Shown here one piece after another: positions 1 to 8,063 of a stretch of 42,854 bases of DNA (within the stretch, counting starts at the first letter, position 1; each line of letters starts with the position of its first letter). The stretch covers positions 1-42,854 of the forward strand of contig CAJWLM010000025.1 in NCBI GenBank assembly GCA_913043025.1, in the 5' to 3' direction. A model generated the notes under the pieces. It had not been told where the DNA came from. It did no database searches and saw only the letters and a list, made by a program, of their open reading frames with translations. Origin of the DNA: an uncultured Rhodospirillaceae bacterium. GTDB taxonomy: Bacteria; Pseudomonadota; Alphaproteobacteria; UBA8366. A program made the translations under genes and the position numbers.

Positions 1-347
1 AAAGCTAAATCCCAGCCACTGGGAGCTCCCGCCACTGTCAAAGCAGAGAGTGCCCCCCGAGGTGGAATAGAACTGAAACCACGCTTCAAATAGAATTCTC
101 TGTTGATTTTTTTCGCGGTCCTCCCACAAGCATCTATTCCAATAATTTTGCCCGATTTTTTAATCAGCCAAAAGTTGTCTCCGCCTAGAGCGTTCATGTG
201 CGGATACACGACAGCTATGGTCGCTGCGGTCGCCACCATAGCCTCTATTGCATTTCCACCTTCGCGGAGCACCCTCAGCCCCGCCTGAGCAGCCAAATGG
301 TGTGGTGCACTTACTGCACCACGAGAAGACCTCATTGTTTCAATCAT
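1..347 (-). CDS. Gamma-glutamyltransferase family protein, N-terminal fragment (cut by left edge)
   Basis: About 115 codons are visible, reading from the ATG at 345-347 to the left edge without a stop. The translation starts MIETMRSSRGAVSAPHHLAA and continues through VLREGGNAIEAMVATAATIAV and PHMNALGGDNFWLI. These are the N-terminal hallmarks of the Ntn-hydrolase gamma-glutamyltransferase family (A-x-x-A-G-x-x-x-L-x-x-GGNA-x-[ED]A and the H/S-x-x-G-G-G/D segment). The catalytic threonine of this family lies far downstream and is not in the window, so activity cannot be judged. The gene is last in a minus-strand run after tctC, tctA, tctB and ridA, 59 bases after ridA, so it is probably co-transcribed with them. 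An AGGAACGGC stretch before the ATG is a weak ribosome site; an in-frame stop a few codons upstream leaves no other ATG. It is a paralogue of the complete gene at 17016-18878. Confidence 0.88.
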   Translation of the reverse strand, partial: MIETMRSSRGAVSAPHHLAAQAGLRVLREGGNAIEAMVATAATIAVVYPHMNALGGDNFWLIKKSGKIIGIDACGRTAKKINREFYLKRGFSSIPPRGALSALTVAGAPSGWDLA

Positions 348-406
348 GCCGTTCCTATCAAAGATGCTTACAATATCACCTAATCACAACAAGAATGTTA
401 TTGTGT

Positions 407-796
407 TCAACAAGCCACAACAAAATCAATCTCAACCAAAGCACCAACTGCCAGTCCTGTAACGCCAATGCAAGTGCGGGAGGGGAGTCGGTCTTTGGGA
501 AAAAAACTCTGGTAGACTTTATTCATGCGGTCAAAGTCTTGGAAGTTTACTAGGTAAACTCGCGCAAAAGCTATCCTGTCGAAACCTAGGCTTTGGCTTC
601 TAAGAACAAGTTTAAGGTTATCCATTACTCTTTTTGTTTGCTCTTCTATGCCACCAGCAACCAACGTATTTGGGTCCTCTGGCAGTGTAGGCATTTGTCC
701 GGTTACGAATAAAAAATCACCTGCTCGGACAGCATGACTAAAGGGACCAACACGCTTTGGGCCTTGGGAGGAAACTATGTATTGAAGTTCTAGCAT
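407..796 (-). CDS. RidA/YjgF/UK114 family enamine/imine deaminase
   Basis: The 129-residue protein has the usual RidA length. It shows GPFSHAVRAGDFLFVTGQ near residues 17-34, the central VMDNLKLVLRSQGL-like helix, and LPSRTCIGV around 104-112. Arg107 matches the conserved arginine that holds the carboxylate of the 2-iminoacid in active RidA proteins. Family knowledge: these trimeric cytosolic enzymes speed hydrolysis of reactive 2-aminoacrylate-type enamines and imines released by PLP or other amine-processing enzymes. Many subfamilies (Rid1-Rid7) have their own substrates, and the exact one cannot be fixed here. The gene sits 38 bases after tctB and 59 before the gamma-glutamyltransferase start, inside a likely operon for uptake and breakdown of an amino- or gamma-glutamyl-containing acid. 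The ATG at 794-796 has no strong ribosome site. Confidence 0.9.
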   Translation of the reverse strand: MLELQYIVSSQGPKRVGPFSHAVRAGDFLFVTGQMPTLPEDPNTLVAGGIEEQTKRVMDNLKLVLRSQSLGFDRIAFARVYLVNFQDFDRMNKVYQSFFPKDRLPSRTCIGVTGLAVGALVEIDFVVAC

Positions 797-834
797 CGTT
801 GACTAGCCTAGCTTATTGAAAGTTCCAAAATTTC

Positions 835-1314
835 TCAAAAAAAAGTTGCCTCAGGCAGCGGGACCTTTAAAAAAGCCGTAAGAACGACCCAGAACCCGAT
901 AGTAGTTAAGACGCCGGCAACAGTATTTAAAGCAAAATTAGTGGATGTCTTGTTAGAATTTTTGGGAACCGCCGCTGAAATTATAGCGAACGCGAGACAC
1001 CCTGCCACCACAAAACCAAGATATGGCAGAGCCACCACCCAGATAACCATTAACGCTATGAACAGGCTACGACGAACCAAAGAACCTGTGATAGCAGTTG
1101 GAGGGGGTAATAACTCACTTTTGGAAAACTCTACAATAATCAAAAGAACCGACAAAAACAGTAACCCACAACCAATAAATGCAGGAGTAACCCGCCCGGC
1201 ACTTTCAAAATCCTGCGCTGCATACAACATAAAGGTGCCGAGCATGCCGAATGTTAGGCTACCCAAAATGTTCTTGGCCCTTTTACCAGCGATGTTCATT
1301 TTAAGTTGAAACAT
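835..1314 (-). CDS. Tripartite tricarboxylate transporter, small membrane subunit (TctB family)
   Basis: The 159-residue hydrophobic protein has about four membrane segments: roughly residues 15-33, 44-62, 84-110 (a long pair broken by PYLGFVVAG) and 131-150. The signature VALPYLGFVVAGCLAFAI matches the TctB pattern of a Pro-Leu-Gly-Phe motif between the last helices. Family knowledge: TctB is the small, poorly conserved partner of TctA in the inner-membrane tripartite tricarboxylate transporter, and both depend on a periplasmic TctC/Bug protein. The start at 1312-1314 overlaps the end of tctA by 14 bases; an AAGGA nine bases upstream supports it over the internal Met6. The overlap implies translational coupling. 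The substrate is unknown. Confidence 0.88.
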   Translation of the reverse strand: MFQLKMNIAGKRAKNILGSLTFGMLGTFMLYAAQDFESAGRVTPAFIGCGLLFLSVLLIIVEFSKSELLPPPTAITGSLVRRSLFIALMVIWVVALPYLGFVVAGCLAFAIISAAVPKNSNKTSTNFALNTVAGVLTTIGFWVVLTAFLKVPLPEATFF

Positions 1315-2818
1315 TTTCTTTCATCCTTAACCTGTTAAAAGAGGAGCGCCGCAAAAGCGGCGGTAGTACGATGGCAGCTAAAATGCAGCCAATTAAAGCA
1401 ATCGATATCGGCCTAGCGAAGAAGATCTCCAGGACTGAGTCTTTGGCACGCCCAATCATCAGAGCTTGAGCAAAACCCTGTTCTGCTATGGGCCCTAACA
1501 GCAGGCCTAATACGATGGGCGGTGCTGGGAATCCAAAACGACTGATCACCCAAGCGATAATTCCTAAGACAAGCATAATCACTATATCGTGATAGTTATT
1601 TTGGATAGCGAAGGATCCAATAACCAGCATAAGTGCTACCATTGGTACCAAATATGATTTTGGCATCTTGGTAACCGCTGAGTAGATAAAACGCCCCAAG
1701 AATAAACCGACTGGCAGCATGAGCACGGTTGCTATGGTCATACCTGATAGAAACGTCAGTACAATGTCATTATGCTCAGTGAAGAGTTTTGGTCCAATCT
1801 GTACCCCATGAACCATCATCGCTCCCAAGATAACGGCATCAGGAGGAGTGCCGGGAATTCCGAGAACAAAAGTTGGTATTAGACCGCTTCCAACCGTAGC
1901 GTTATTAGCCGATTCCGAAGCTATTATTCCCCCAGGGTCGCCATCTCCAAACCTGTCGCTTTTTTTGGCAGTCCGGCTTGCCTCAGCATACGCAACTAAA
2001 CTAGCTATTGCTCCCCCGGCTGCTGGAATAATTCCTACTAATGTCCCGATGATCGAGCTCCGAAGAGCATTTTGCTTTCGGTCCCAGATCGCCCGAGCGG
2101 CTCTTAAAAAATTATTACTCCGCTCGGTCAGCGGTGTGCTTAGATGGTGATCTGCGTCAGCAATTAAATCTATTGCTACGGGGAGACATAGCAGCCCAAT
2201 CGTAGCAGGAATAATAGGAATTCCACCAATCAAAGCGGAATTTTCGTATGTAAAACGCATGTCACCGCTAACCACTGACACGCCAATTTGAGACAATGCC
2301 AAGCCAAAAAAACCACTAATTAGGCCTTTCATCAAATTACCTTCACTTAGAGAGGCGATAATTGTGAGGCCAAACAATGCAAGCCAAAAATACTCTGCAG
2401 GGCCGAACATTAATGCAAACTCAGCAAGTGGAGGAGCTAACCATAAAAACACAAATATACCCGTCAAACCTCCAATCACCGATGCCATGCACGCTATCGA
2501 CAGGGCTAACCCTCCCTCACCTCGTTTCGCCATCGGAAACCCATCGAATGTAGTAGTGATGGATTGCGGCGTGCCCGGAGTTTTAATTAGAATTGCCGAG
2601 AATGAGCCCCCGTAAGTCGACCCCATGTAGACGGTGCCGAGAAAAATTAGCCCGGGCACAGGATCCATGGAGAATGAAATGGGAAGCATCACGGCACAAG
2701 AAAATGTTGAACTTAACCCTGGCAGGGCTCCCAACAAAATGCCTAAAAAAAGGCCGCAAGTGCCTACTGCTAAAATGTAGGGAGAAAAAGAGGCCGAGAT
2801 ATGCTGTAAAAATTCCAT
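1301..2818 (-). CDS. Tripartite tricarboxylate transporter, large permease subunit (TctA family)
   Basis: This 505-residue multi-pass protein carries the hallmarks of TctA. Near the N-terminus are GLFLGILLGALPGLSST and YMGSTYGGSFSAILIKTPGT, the first of the two repeated G-x-x-P-G-type motifs that line the transport path. The second copy lies in the middle (GTLVGIIPAAGGAIASLVAYA, then SANNATVGSGLIPTFVLGIPGTPPDAVILGAM). About 12 membrane segments can be seen. Family knowledge: TctA forms the sodium- or proton-coupled channel that receives a carboxylate from a TctC/Bug protein. It lies 56 bases downstream of tctC and overlaps tctB. The ATG at 2816-2818 has no clear Shine-Dalgarno sequence. A GGGTAG/CTACCC inverted repeat at 2832-2864 in the tctC-tctA gap might modulate read-through, but is weak. 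The substrate is unknown. Confidence 0.95.
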   Translation of the reverse strand: MEFLQHISASFSPYILAVGTCGLFLGILLGALPGLSSTFSCAVMLPISFSMDPVPGLIFLGTVYMGSTYGGSFSAILIKTPGTPQSITTTFDGFPMAKRGEGGLALSIACMASVIGGLTGIFVFLWLAPPLAEFALMFGPAEYFWLALFGLTIIASLSEGNLMKGLISGFFGLALSQIGVSVVSGDMRFTYENSALIGGIPIIPATIGLLCLPVAIDLIADADHHLSTPLTERSNNFLRAARAIWDRKQNALRSSIIGTLVGIIPAAGGAIASLVAYAEASRTAKKSDRFGDGDPGGIIASESANNATVGSGLIPTFVLGIPGTPPDAVILGAMMVHGVQIGPKLFTEHNDIVLTFLSGMTIATVLMLPVGLFLGRFIYSAVTKMPKSYLVPMVALMLVIGSFAIQNNYHDIVIMLVLGIIAWVISRFGFPAPPIVLGLLLGPIAEQGFAQALMIGRAKDSVLEIFFARPISIALIGCILAAIVLPPLLRRSSFNRLRMKENVST

Positions 2819-2874
2819 CGTACATTTGTTAGGGTAGCCTCACGCTCATGGCGCAAAACTACCCCACAATATTC

Positions 2875-3840
2875 CTACTTTTTCTTCTTTGAGAGTGCTT
2901 TACCTACAGCGCCATAATCTTTACCCAACCGAGCTTTGAACTCGTTGCTTTTGGGGTACGGAATTAATATGGGTTGATAACCACCTTTACTCATATCGGC
3001 CTTAACTGAGGCGTCATTCACCACTTTTTGGAAGGCATCGGAAACCTTCTGCCGAATGTTAGACGTAGTTCCAGGAGGAACTCCAATAGACCAATAAGCC
3101 ACATCAACTACGGGGTACCCAAGCTCTGTCAAAGTTGGCAGTTCAGGAAATAATGACATTCTCTTGTCTGAGGCAATAGCCAACAATCTAATAGAATCGC
3201 CGTCTTTCACACCCTGAGTAGTAAACGTCCATGCAGCATCGGTAGAGCCGCTCTTTAATCCAGCAATCGTAGACGACGTATCTTTGAACGGTACATAGGC
3301 TGCCTTAAACCCCCCAACCTTGTTAAATTTATAAAACGCAGAATGATTAGAACCACCAATTCCAGTTCCACCAATTGTCACAGAACCAGGTTTAGCCTTG
3401 ATAGCACTCACCAAATCCTTGAATGTTTTGATCGGGCTATCTTTTCGTACCGCTAAAACTTGCGGGACGGAAGTATAGTAAAGGACGGGCTGGATATCTT
3501 CATAAGAGTAACCAGCATTTTTACCGCGGGCAATAGGCTGTAGAACAGTGTGCGGAAAATTAAGTAACGTTAGTTCGTATCCATCTTTCTTATCTTTTTT
3601 AATCTGCGACCATGCTTTCGCACCACCTGCACCAGGTTTATTTATTATAATTAATTCCTGACCAGTTACCGCAGTGAACCGCTTCTGCATAAACCGCGCT
3701 GCAATTCCAGATGGGCCACCCGGACCAAAGCCTACGGTCAATCTCACTGATTTTTCAGGAAATGCGTTGACAGAACTACTAGCACTTATGGCAGAAAAAA
3801 TAGCAAGTGACACGAGGCAACCTTTTACTATCAGTCTCAT
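2875..3840 (-). CDS. Bug-family periplasmic solute-binding protein (TctC) of the tripartite transporter
   Basis: The 321-residue protein has a clear Sec signal peptide (positively charged start, hydrophobic core LVSLAIFSAISASSS, likely cleavage after VNA at residue 26). Then come FPEKSVRLTVGFGPGGPSGIAARFM and LIIINKPGAGG, the two conserved stretches that in Bug proteins bind the ligand carboxylate by main-chain and water contacts. The later segments GSVTIGGTGIGGSNH, AAYVPFKDTSS and LPTLTELGYPVVD fit the same fold. Family knowledge: Bug proteins bind diverse carboxylates (citrate, tricarballylate, glutamate, nicotinate and others), so the ligand cannot be read from sequence. It is first in the operon, as usual. 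The start at 3838-3840 is preceded by GAGAGG about seven bases upstream. Confidence 0.94.
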   Translation of the reverse strand: MRLIVKGCLVSLAIFSAISASSSVNAFPEKSVRLTVGFGPGGPSGIAARFMQKRFTAVTGQELIIINKPGAGGAKAWSQIKKDKKDGYELTLLNFPHTVLQPIARGKNAGYSYEDIQPVLYYTSVPQVLAVRKDSPIKTFKDLVSAIKAKPGSVTIGGTGIGGSNHSAFYKFNKVGGFKAAYVPFKDTSSTIAGLKSGSTDAAWTFTTQGVKDGDSIRLLAIASDKRMSLFPELPTLTELGYPVVDVAYWSIGVPPGTTSNIRQKVSDAFQKVVNDASVKADMSKGGYQPILIPYPKSNEFKARLGKDYGAVGKALSKKKK

Positions 3841-4059
3841 TTTTTTTCCTCTCTACAAGTTGATGCAAACAAAAATCTGAAATCCTCTGTCGGAATGTCT
3901 ATCAAATTTTAATACGCCCTTTACATTGCACCATCTATGCCGGACTCTAAGTAATTGATTTTATGTAAGTTTTATTATTTCGTGAAACTTTACAGCATAT
4001 ATTTTGTGCAAAGAAATATACCTGCCTATTATTTGGGCAATATTTTTTCTGATTATCGT

Positions 4060-5439
4060 TTAATCTACTGTCGGCTGGAATAAGAAAGCTTTATGCGGCA
4101 ATAGGAATTTTTCACCACGAAGCGGCACTGGCTGCTCACCCAAAAGTGCGGTCTCAACTATGGGCCGCGCTTGATCTTTTGATATCGCATTTGCCTCTAA
4201 CATATTCGCACAATCCGAGAGAATTTTTTCTGCGTCCTGTTTTATCTTCATAGTTTTGAAGGTATCATCCCGGAAAAAGCCCATTGATTCTGCAATAATT
4301 TCTAAGAAGTTGATTACGCGAAATGGGTAATCGCGCTCGTGAGCACATAGCTCTCGATGATCCGCATGATAGACAGCCGCAAGGGCGTCTACACCAGCAG
4401 CTTCAGCGACGGCTAATTCCTGGCTTTGCAATTCTTTTTTAAGAGATGGCACTGTCGACAGAGAATTACTCATCAACCCTATTTCAGGAAGATTTAGGTC
4501 TATGACTTCAATGCCAGGAACTGCATCACATAACTTTCTCGCAGCCCTCGGAAGCCCTGAAATACCGGGATGAAGATGAAGAGCAATTTTCTTCTGAACG
4601 GGATGCTTTAGCAAAGGACGCAAGGCGTCTAATTGTGATGCTAGAAATAAAACAAATGGCGTCATTTCAAACGGCTTGATCCCTGTGGCACTTTCATAAG
4701 TGGGCAAGCCGAACTCAGAATATTGCACTTGGCATGTTGGGCACCACGATAAGACCTCGGTTGCGCCCGTTCGGATAAATTTTTCTATAGTATTTGAGGC
4801 TACTTTAGTTGAAGTCTTCATGTCTCCGGCACGAAATTGCAGTATACCGCAACAATGCGACGGACCACCCAAAACCGTGTAATTAATATCTAAGGCATCC
4901 ATGATATCTAAGCACAGCAAAGCTATGTGCGGTGTCTTCAAAACATTACATCCGGTGTAGAAAACATAGTCCACACTTTTCTCATCAGAATCTGCTATAT
5001 TGCCGCCCTGACCAAGCCGCTCCCGATCAGCCGCTGTTAACTGCATTCGCGATAGAACTTTTACACCGGCACCCAGAGCCTTGAATGCCTTTTGACCCTC
5101 TAGTTTTCGTTCTTTTTCGTTATGAGTTCGTTCCTTTGATATTGCTCGCGCCATTGTCAACATCAAACGTGGATTAATACCGTAATTGCAGCTTTCGATA
5201 CAATCTCCACTGAGGATACAAGCATCTGCCCATTGGCGCGAATTTTGATTTATATCCCCACCCGATAGGATATCTCTGATCCCATTCGTAACAACAGTCG
5301 AATCTAATCCATTCACACCTGCGCTTTCGGTTATTGGGCAAATTTCATAACACTTACCGCAACCGACGCATGCTGAAGCAGTGGCATCAATCTCCCTCCG
5401 AAAGGCAGCTACAAAATCGTCTACGTTTGCCTTAGCCAC
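4060..5439 (-). CDS. (Fe-S)-binding protein with one intact CCG (heterodisulfide-reductase D-like) domain
   Basis: Read from the GTG at 5437-5439, which has AGGGG seven bases upstream, the protein has 459 residues. The longer version from the ATG at 5557-5559 adds 40 cysteine- and aromatic-rich residues that fit no domain. Residues 24-34 (CVGCGKCYEIC) bind one [4Fe-4S] cluster. The second motif is C74-x2-S77-x2-C80-x3-C84, with Ser where the second Cys is expected. A CCG domain follows: C164, C196-C197, C233 and C236 fit the CX31CCX35CXXC pattern that binds a noncubane cluster in HdrB. The second half (from about residue 280) keeps the CCG-like framework (HLHPGISGLPRAARKL, PGIEV) but has lost its cysteines. 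Such proteins usually pass electrons between a flavoprotein and quinone or a disulfide; no flavoprotein partner is adjacent. It is divergent from the lyase gene at 5908. Function unknown. Confidence 0.82.
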   Translation of the reverse strand: MAKANVDDFVAAFRREIDATASACVGCGKCYEICPITESAGVNGLDSTVVTNGIRDILSGGDINQNSRQWADACILSGDCIESCNYGINPRLMLTMARAISKERTHNEKERKLEGQKAFKALGAGVKVLSRMQLTAADRERLGQGGNIADSDEKSVDYVFYTGCNVLKTPHIALLCLDIMDALDINYTVLGGPSHCCGILQFRAGDMKTSTKVASNTIEKFIRTGATEVLSWCPTCQVQYSEFGLPTYESATGIKPFEMTPFVLFLASQLDALRPLLKHPVQKKIALHLHPGISGLPRAARKLCDAVPGIEVIDLNLPEIGLMSNSLSTVPSLKKELQSQELAVAEAAGVDALAAVYHADHRELCAHERDYPFRVINFLEIIAESMGFFRDDTFKTMKIKQDAEKILSDCANMLEANAISKDQARPIVETALLGEQPVPLRGEKFLLPHKAFLFQPTVD

Positions 5440-5907
5440 TGAAATACCCCTGCCATTTTGATTACCTGCGGTACCGCACACATTATGCCAACTAGCAAAT
5501 TGGTAAAAAATACAATGGAAACAATGTATTATATTTAAATACATGAAGATTTTACTCATACGGTTCGGGAGAACTGCTCAAAACTTGATCATTCTTGGTC
5601 AAAAATGACGATTACTTGCACAAAGTAACGAACGCGGTTCCCGAGCTCTTTTTTGCATCTGCAAACTGATTTTTTATTTGAAATGAGGCTGATATACGCA
5701 ATCGGTATCAAATTACGGCCGTTGCAAAACAATTAAAGTGCTCGCTACTTGAATGTTAGCATCGCAAATATCGATGATTTTTCCCCCTTTAATATACTCC
5801 CCGATTTTATTAACACATCGCAAGCAAACTAAAGTCATATATCCCGTCCTCATCATACGCTAAAATCTATCCCACGCATCAAACTGCCAAAAATGGAGAG
5901 CTGCATT
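5440..5907. other. Intergenic region between divergent genes
   Basis: These 468 bases lie between the GTG start of the Fe-S protein and the ATG of the lyase and should hold both promoters. I found no convincing -35/-10 pair. Short inverted repeats can be seen: GTTC(4 nt)GAAC at 5563-5574 and a TTAC(9 nt)GTAA near 5610-5630; either could be a regulator site but each is too short to call. The stretch 5440-5559 could encode the N-terminal extension of the Fe-S protein if the upstream ATG were used. No RNA gene was recognised. Confidence 0.5.
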
Positions 5908-6771
5908 ATGTCCGAGCCAGAAAACTTACAAACCCTGCTATCACGCCCTGGAACTCATTTAGCACCCAGCGCAACCGACGCTCTTACCGCCCGATTAATT
6001 GCAGAGTCAGGTTTCGAAATTGCCTACATGGGTGGAAACGCGACGACCGCTTCACATCTCGGCGTTCCGGATGTCGGACTCATAACACTGACAGAGATGG
6101 CAGATCATGCCGCGCGAATAAGCGATGCTGCGGAACTACCACTAATTGTCGATGCAGATACAGGCTATGGAAATGCATTGAATGTACGCAGAGCCGTTCG
6201 GGCATTTGAAAATGCTGGAGCGGCTGCCCTGCACATTGAAGACCAAACATACCCAAAAAAATGCGGCCATTTTGCGGGCAAAGAGCTTGTATCTGCTGAT
6301 GAAATGGTAGGTAAAATTAAATCGGCCCTTGATTCCCGACAGAGCCAATCTTTAGTTATTATTGCGCGGACGGATGCTATTGCTGTAGATGGATTTGATG
6401 CCGCTTATGAGCGCTTAGAAAAATACCGTGATGCTGGGGCAGACATGTTGATGTTTGGGCCTCCATGCAAACATGAGCAGCTGGAAAAAGCTTCTGATCT
6501 CAATATGCCAATGGCCTGTGTTATTGACACCACTGGAAACACACCGATGTCAGCAAATGGGCTGGATATCCATGGCGTAAAACTCGGAATTTTACCAACC
6601 GCGATTGCGATGTCTGTAATATTTAATGTTCGTAAGTCACTGAAAAGCATATTAGCCACGAATGGACTTGAAGCCACAAAAGATATCCTGGCGACGTTTC
6701 AAGACTATAATTCAATACTCGGTCTTTCTGAAATCGAAGACGTAGAAGCTCGCTATCGTGCTCGACCATAA
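5908..6771 (+). CDS. Isocitrate lyase / phosphoenolpyruvate mutase family enzyme
   Basis: The 287-residue protein has the size and motifs of the short ICL/PEP-mutase family. AYMGGNATTASHLGVPD is at about 39-55, VDADTGYGN at 81-89 (Mg and substrate binding aspartates D82 and D84), EDQ at 111-113 and the KKCGH signature at 117-121, whose Cys119 is the catalytic residue in lyases. IIARTDA follows. Family members include 2-methylisocitrate lyase, 2,3-dimethylmalate lyase, oxaloacetate decarboxylase and PEP mutase. KKCGH favours a C-C lyase rather than PEP mutase, but the substrate is not determined. GGAGAG about eight bases before the ATG at 5908 supports this start over the ATG at 5893, which lies within that ribosome site region. 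The MFS gene follows 22 bases later, so substrate import and cleavage may be linked. Confidence 0.88.
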   Translation: MSEPENLQTLLSRPGTHLAPSATDALTARLIAESGFEIAYMGGNATTASHLGVPDVGLITLTEMADHAARISDAAELPLIVDADTGYGNALNVRRAVRAFENAGAAALHIEDQTYPKKCGHFAGKELVSADEMVGKIKSALDSRQSQSLVIIARTDAIAVDGFDAAYERLEKYRDAGADMLMFGPPCKHEQLEKASDLNMPMACVIDTTGNTPMSANGLDIHGVKLGILPTAIAMSVIFNVRKSLKSILATNGLEATKDILATFQDYNSILGLSEIEDVEARYRARP

Positions 6772-6793
6772 ATAGCCTGGCTAGGGATTTTTA

Positions 6794-7999
6794 ATGCGAA
6801 CTAGTTTAATCCTACAGATTCGACTTGCTGCCCTCACTGGCGGCCATCTTTTTGGAAACTGCACGATAATGGCTATTGCAGCAATCGCAACAAACCTGAA
6901 AAACGAGTTAGGCATAAATGCAGAGGAGTATGGTTGGTTAATCGGTATCTATATGATTGTGCAGGGGTTTATTGCAATCCCAGGCGGACTGCTCATCGAT
7001 TATATTGGTACACGGCTCGTATTTGCTTCCTCGATGCTGTTAGCTGGAGCCGGGACCGCCATTATAGGGATAGCTAGTTCCTTTGAAACAGCTTGCCTCG
7101 GGATGCTGATGCTTGGCGCAGGCTATGGACTGGTCAACCCATGTACCAGCAAGACTGTTTTTGACATATTTCCTCGGGAACGTCGGGCCTCAGCGATGGG
7201 GATAAAACAAACCGGTGTTCCCTTAGGCGGGGTTTTAGGAGCTATGGTTGCAGGTGCACTAATCGATATTTCGGACCGCGCCGAAATTCTTTATGGATTT
7301 GCAATTCTCATAGCATCAGCTGCTGGATTAGCGCTTCTGCTGCCCTACCATACTAGCAGACCAAAAATACCTCCACTAAATGGCATGCTAACAGTAATAC
7401 GTGACAAAAACCTCCAGATCTTCAACGCATCAATTGGGATCTTTCAAGCGTCCATGTATGCCATGCTTGCAAATATCGCAGCTTTCTGCCGGGAGGCCAT
7501 GGGTGCCGATCCAACCATATCAGCGGCTTGCCTAAGCATTGCTCAAACCGCAAGTGCAATCGGAAGATTGAGCTGGGGTGCAATCAGCGACCTTCTATTT
7601 GCAGCCAAACGAAAACCAGTTTTATTGATAATTGGTACGTTAGGTACTTCATCATTATTGGGGATGGCAGTGGCATCGCCCAATTGGCATTTTTATATTA
7701 TTTTGGCCCTCGCCTTCCCAGTTGGGCTTGCTACTGCCGGCTATGTCGGTCTTACACAAACTGTATGCGTTGAGACGGCCGACAAAAAACTTACTGCAAC
7801 CGCCGTCGGCACTAATCGAATATTTACCAGCGCAGGAGCTGGAATTGGGCTTCCATTTTTTGGATGGATTGTAGATCATTTGGGGTACAGTATTGCATGG
7901 CTCACCCTAGCGATAATATTCGCGAGTGGTACCCTTATTCTCAGATTATATTTTAGGGAGCAGTCAGCACAAAGCCCAAATGTTAACAAATGTAAATAG
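6794..7999 (+). CDS. MFS transporter
   Basis: The 401-residue protein has about 12 membrane segments in two halves. It shows the MFS loop 2-3 signature as GGLLIDYIGTRLVF (near residues 57-70, a form of G-x-L-x-D-x-x-G-x-R). A central cytoplasmic loop lies around LPYHTSRPKIPPLNGML, and the second-half loop appears as GAISDLLFAAKRKP. Transport direction and substrate cannot be told from this. Proteins of this type often import organic acids or related small molecules in exchange with protons. It follows the ICL/PEP-mutase-family gene by 22 bases on the same strand and has a ribosome site (AGGGA six bases before the ATG), so the two are probably one operon and the transporter may bring in the lyase's substrate or a precursor. 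Confidence 0.88.
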   Translation: MRTSLILQIRLAALTGGHLFGNCTIMAIAAIATNLKNELGINAEEYGWLIGIYMIVQGFIAIPGGLLIDYIGTRLVFASSMLLAGAGTAIIGIASSFETACLGMLMLGAGYGLVNPCTSKTVFDIFPRERRASAMGIKQTGVPLGGVLGAMVAGALIDISDRAEILYGFAILIASAAGLALLLPYHTSRPKIPPLNGMLTVIRDKNLQIFNASIGIFQASMYAMLANIAAFCREAMGADPTISAACLSIAQTASAIGRLSWGAISDLLFAAKRKPVLLIIGTLGTSSLLGMAVASPNWHFYIILALAFPVGLATAGYVGLTQTVCVETADKKLTATAVGTNRIFTSAGAGIGLPFFGWIVDHLGYSIAWLTLAIIFASGTLILRLYFREQSAQSPNVNKCK

Positions 8000-8063
8000 A
8001 CTGGACGCCACAATGTTTCTAAGCTTGCGGAACCCCTAGAAGTTATGGAGCGTGCCCGCACAT

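Noticed and set aside
5437-5559. Upstream ATG start (40 extra residues) for the Fe-S protein
   Set aside because: The extension is unlike any domain, lacks a ribosome site, and an internal GTG has AGGGG at good distance.
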